NCBI GenBank assembly: GCA_034687125.1
Contig: JAQGBZ010000025.1
Coordinates: forward strand, 186,001-250,000
Direction of reading: 5' to 3'
Source: Neelides folsomi
Lineage: Eukaryota > Arthropoda > Collembola > Neelipleona > Neelidae
DNA length: 64,000 nt
Shown: piece by piece, positions 63,395-64,000 of the stretch
Layout: each line of letters starts with the position of its first letter
How positions within the stretch are numbered: position 1 is the first letter of the stretch
Notes under the pieces: generated by a model
The model's input: only the letters and a program-made list of their open reading frames with translations
What the model was told of the DNA's origin: nothing
The model's database searches: none
Translations under genes and position numbers: made by a program

Positions 63395-64000
63395 CTACAC
63401 GGGAGGAATATATGATATTTTATGAATATATGGGCGTAATGGGAGCGGAGCTCATTTCCATACCTTGTGTGTATGAACGTGTCCTTAGGGAATTATTATG
63501 AGGTCGGAGGATTCTCGGAATGTGAGTGATAAGTTGGAGGTTGGGGCGGCAAAGCTGCACAAAAACATTTTTTAATGTATTATTATTCTCTAAATTCTCT
63601 CTCTGCTATTGGATATGGATTGGAGAGTATTGGTGAGGGTTAATTGCTCGAGATTTTCTCCTATTGATTTCTTCTCTCTAAACGGCTCATCCCTTATTTA
63701 CGATTATTGCTCTTCTTCCAGCCCTTATGTTCCACTATTATGCTCTAAATTTGTCTTCGTAATTATCCATTCATCTACATAACTTCGTTGTGCACCAAAC
63801 CCCTCTCTCAACCATCTCGACCCTCATTAAAGTTAAACTATAGTTCAACCCTAATTAGAGGGAAAAACAAACCCATGGCTCATTATTAATTTATAAAAAA
63901 CTTTCCAAGCGATTTTAAACATTTTATTATTTTATTAACTTTGTCGTGCCGTATTGAACCAACGGCGATTCTTTTATGATTGCTCCAATACTACACATGT

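Larger units (their letters stand above)
54962..64000. other. Right-hand 9 kb without a supported gene
   Basis: There are many short open frames on both strands but none with recognisable domains or good paired splice sites. The plus strand is visibly purine- and G-rich from about 55.2 to 57.2 kb. GC-richer islands recur (55.35-55.7, 56.6-57.1, 59.6-59.9, 61.3-61.6 and 62.2-62.4 kb). A short Met-Ser-Ser-Thr start followed by CACAG/GTGAGA at 62383-62396 is too small to call. Confidence 0.45.

Noticed and set aside
63370-63400. AC repeat considered as part of a larger satellite
   Set aside because: Only eight units and no longer repeat unit around it.

Overview
This is AT-rich eukaryotic nuclear DNA, with two to three spliced genes and long stretches lacking recognisable genes. 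The best-supported gene encodes an alpha/beta-type syntrophin, so the organism is an animal. Short to medium introns, AT-rich spacers and the alpha/beta rather than gamma syntrophin class would fit an invertebrate, perhaps an arthropod, but the sequence alone does not fix the taxon. There is no bacterial-style operon, rRNA, CRISPR array or convincing tRNA.

Layout. (1) At 1-871 are the last four exons of a plus-strand gene of unknown function, followed by an AATAAA signal at 1006. (2) From 1012 to about 17100 I find no gene. It holds a 575-bp TA-flanked MITE-like element (12326-12900), a diverged local duplication (11.1 and 11.7 kb), several near-perfect palindromes and a lone transposon-end-like motif at 9302. 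(3) A CpG-richer block at 17.1-17.5 kb may be a promoter or first exon. (4) At 19983-24326 is a complete eight-exon syntrophin of 564 residues with PH1a, PDZ, PH1b, PH2 and SU parts. One of its introns is GC-AG, and the last is an 81-nt intron that stays in frame if retained. (5) From 24.7 kb to the right end there is mostly AT-rich sequence broken by short GC-richer islands. Small candidate exons at 33870, 40710, 41045, 53617, 54238 and 54723 have good splice sites in most cases and compatible phases. Together they would make one plus-strand gene with very small exons and long introns, coding for an acidic, Ser/Thr-rich protein I do not recognise. This model is a hypothesis.

The two clear genes and the candidate third all lie on the plus strand. 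Nothing in the sequence links their functions. Syntrophin is an adaptor of the dystrophin complex at the cell membrane. The noncoding part is notable for many short perfect or near-perfect palindromes and for an excess of the octamer GTACAGAT and its complement.
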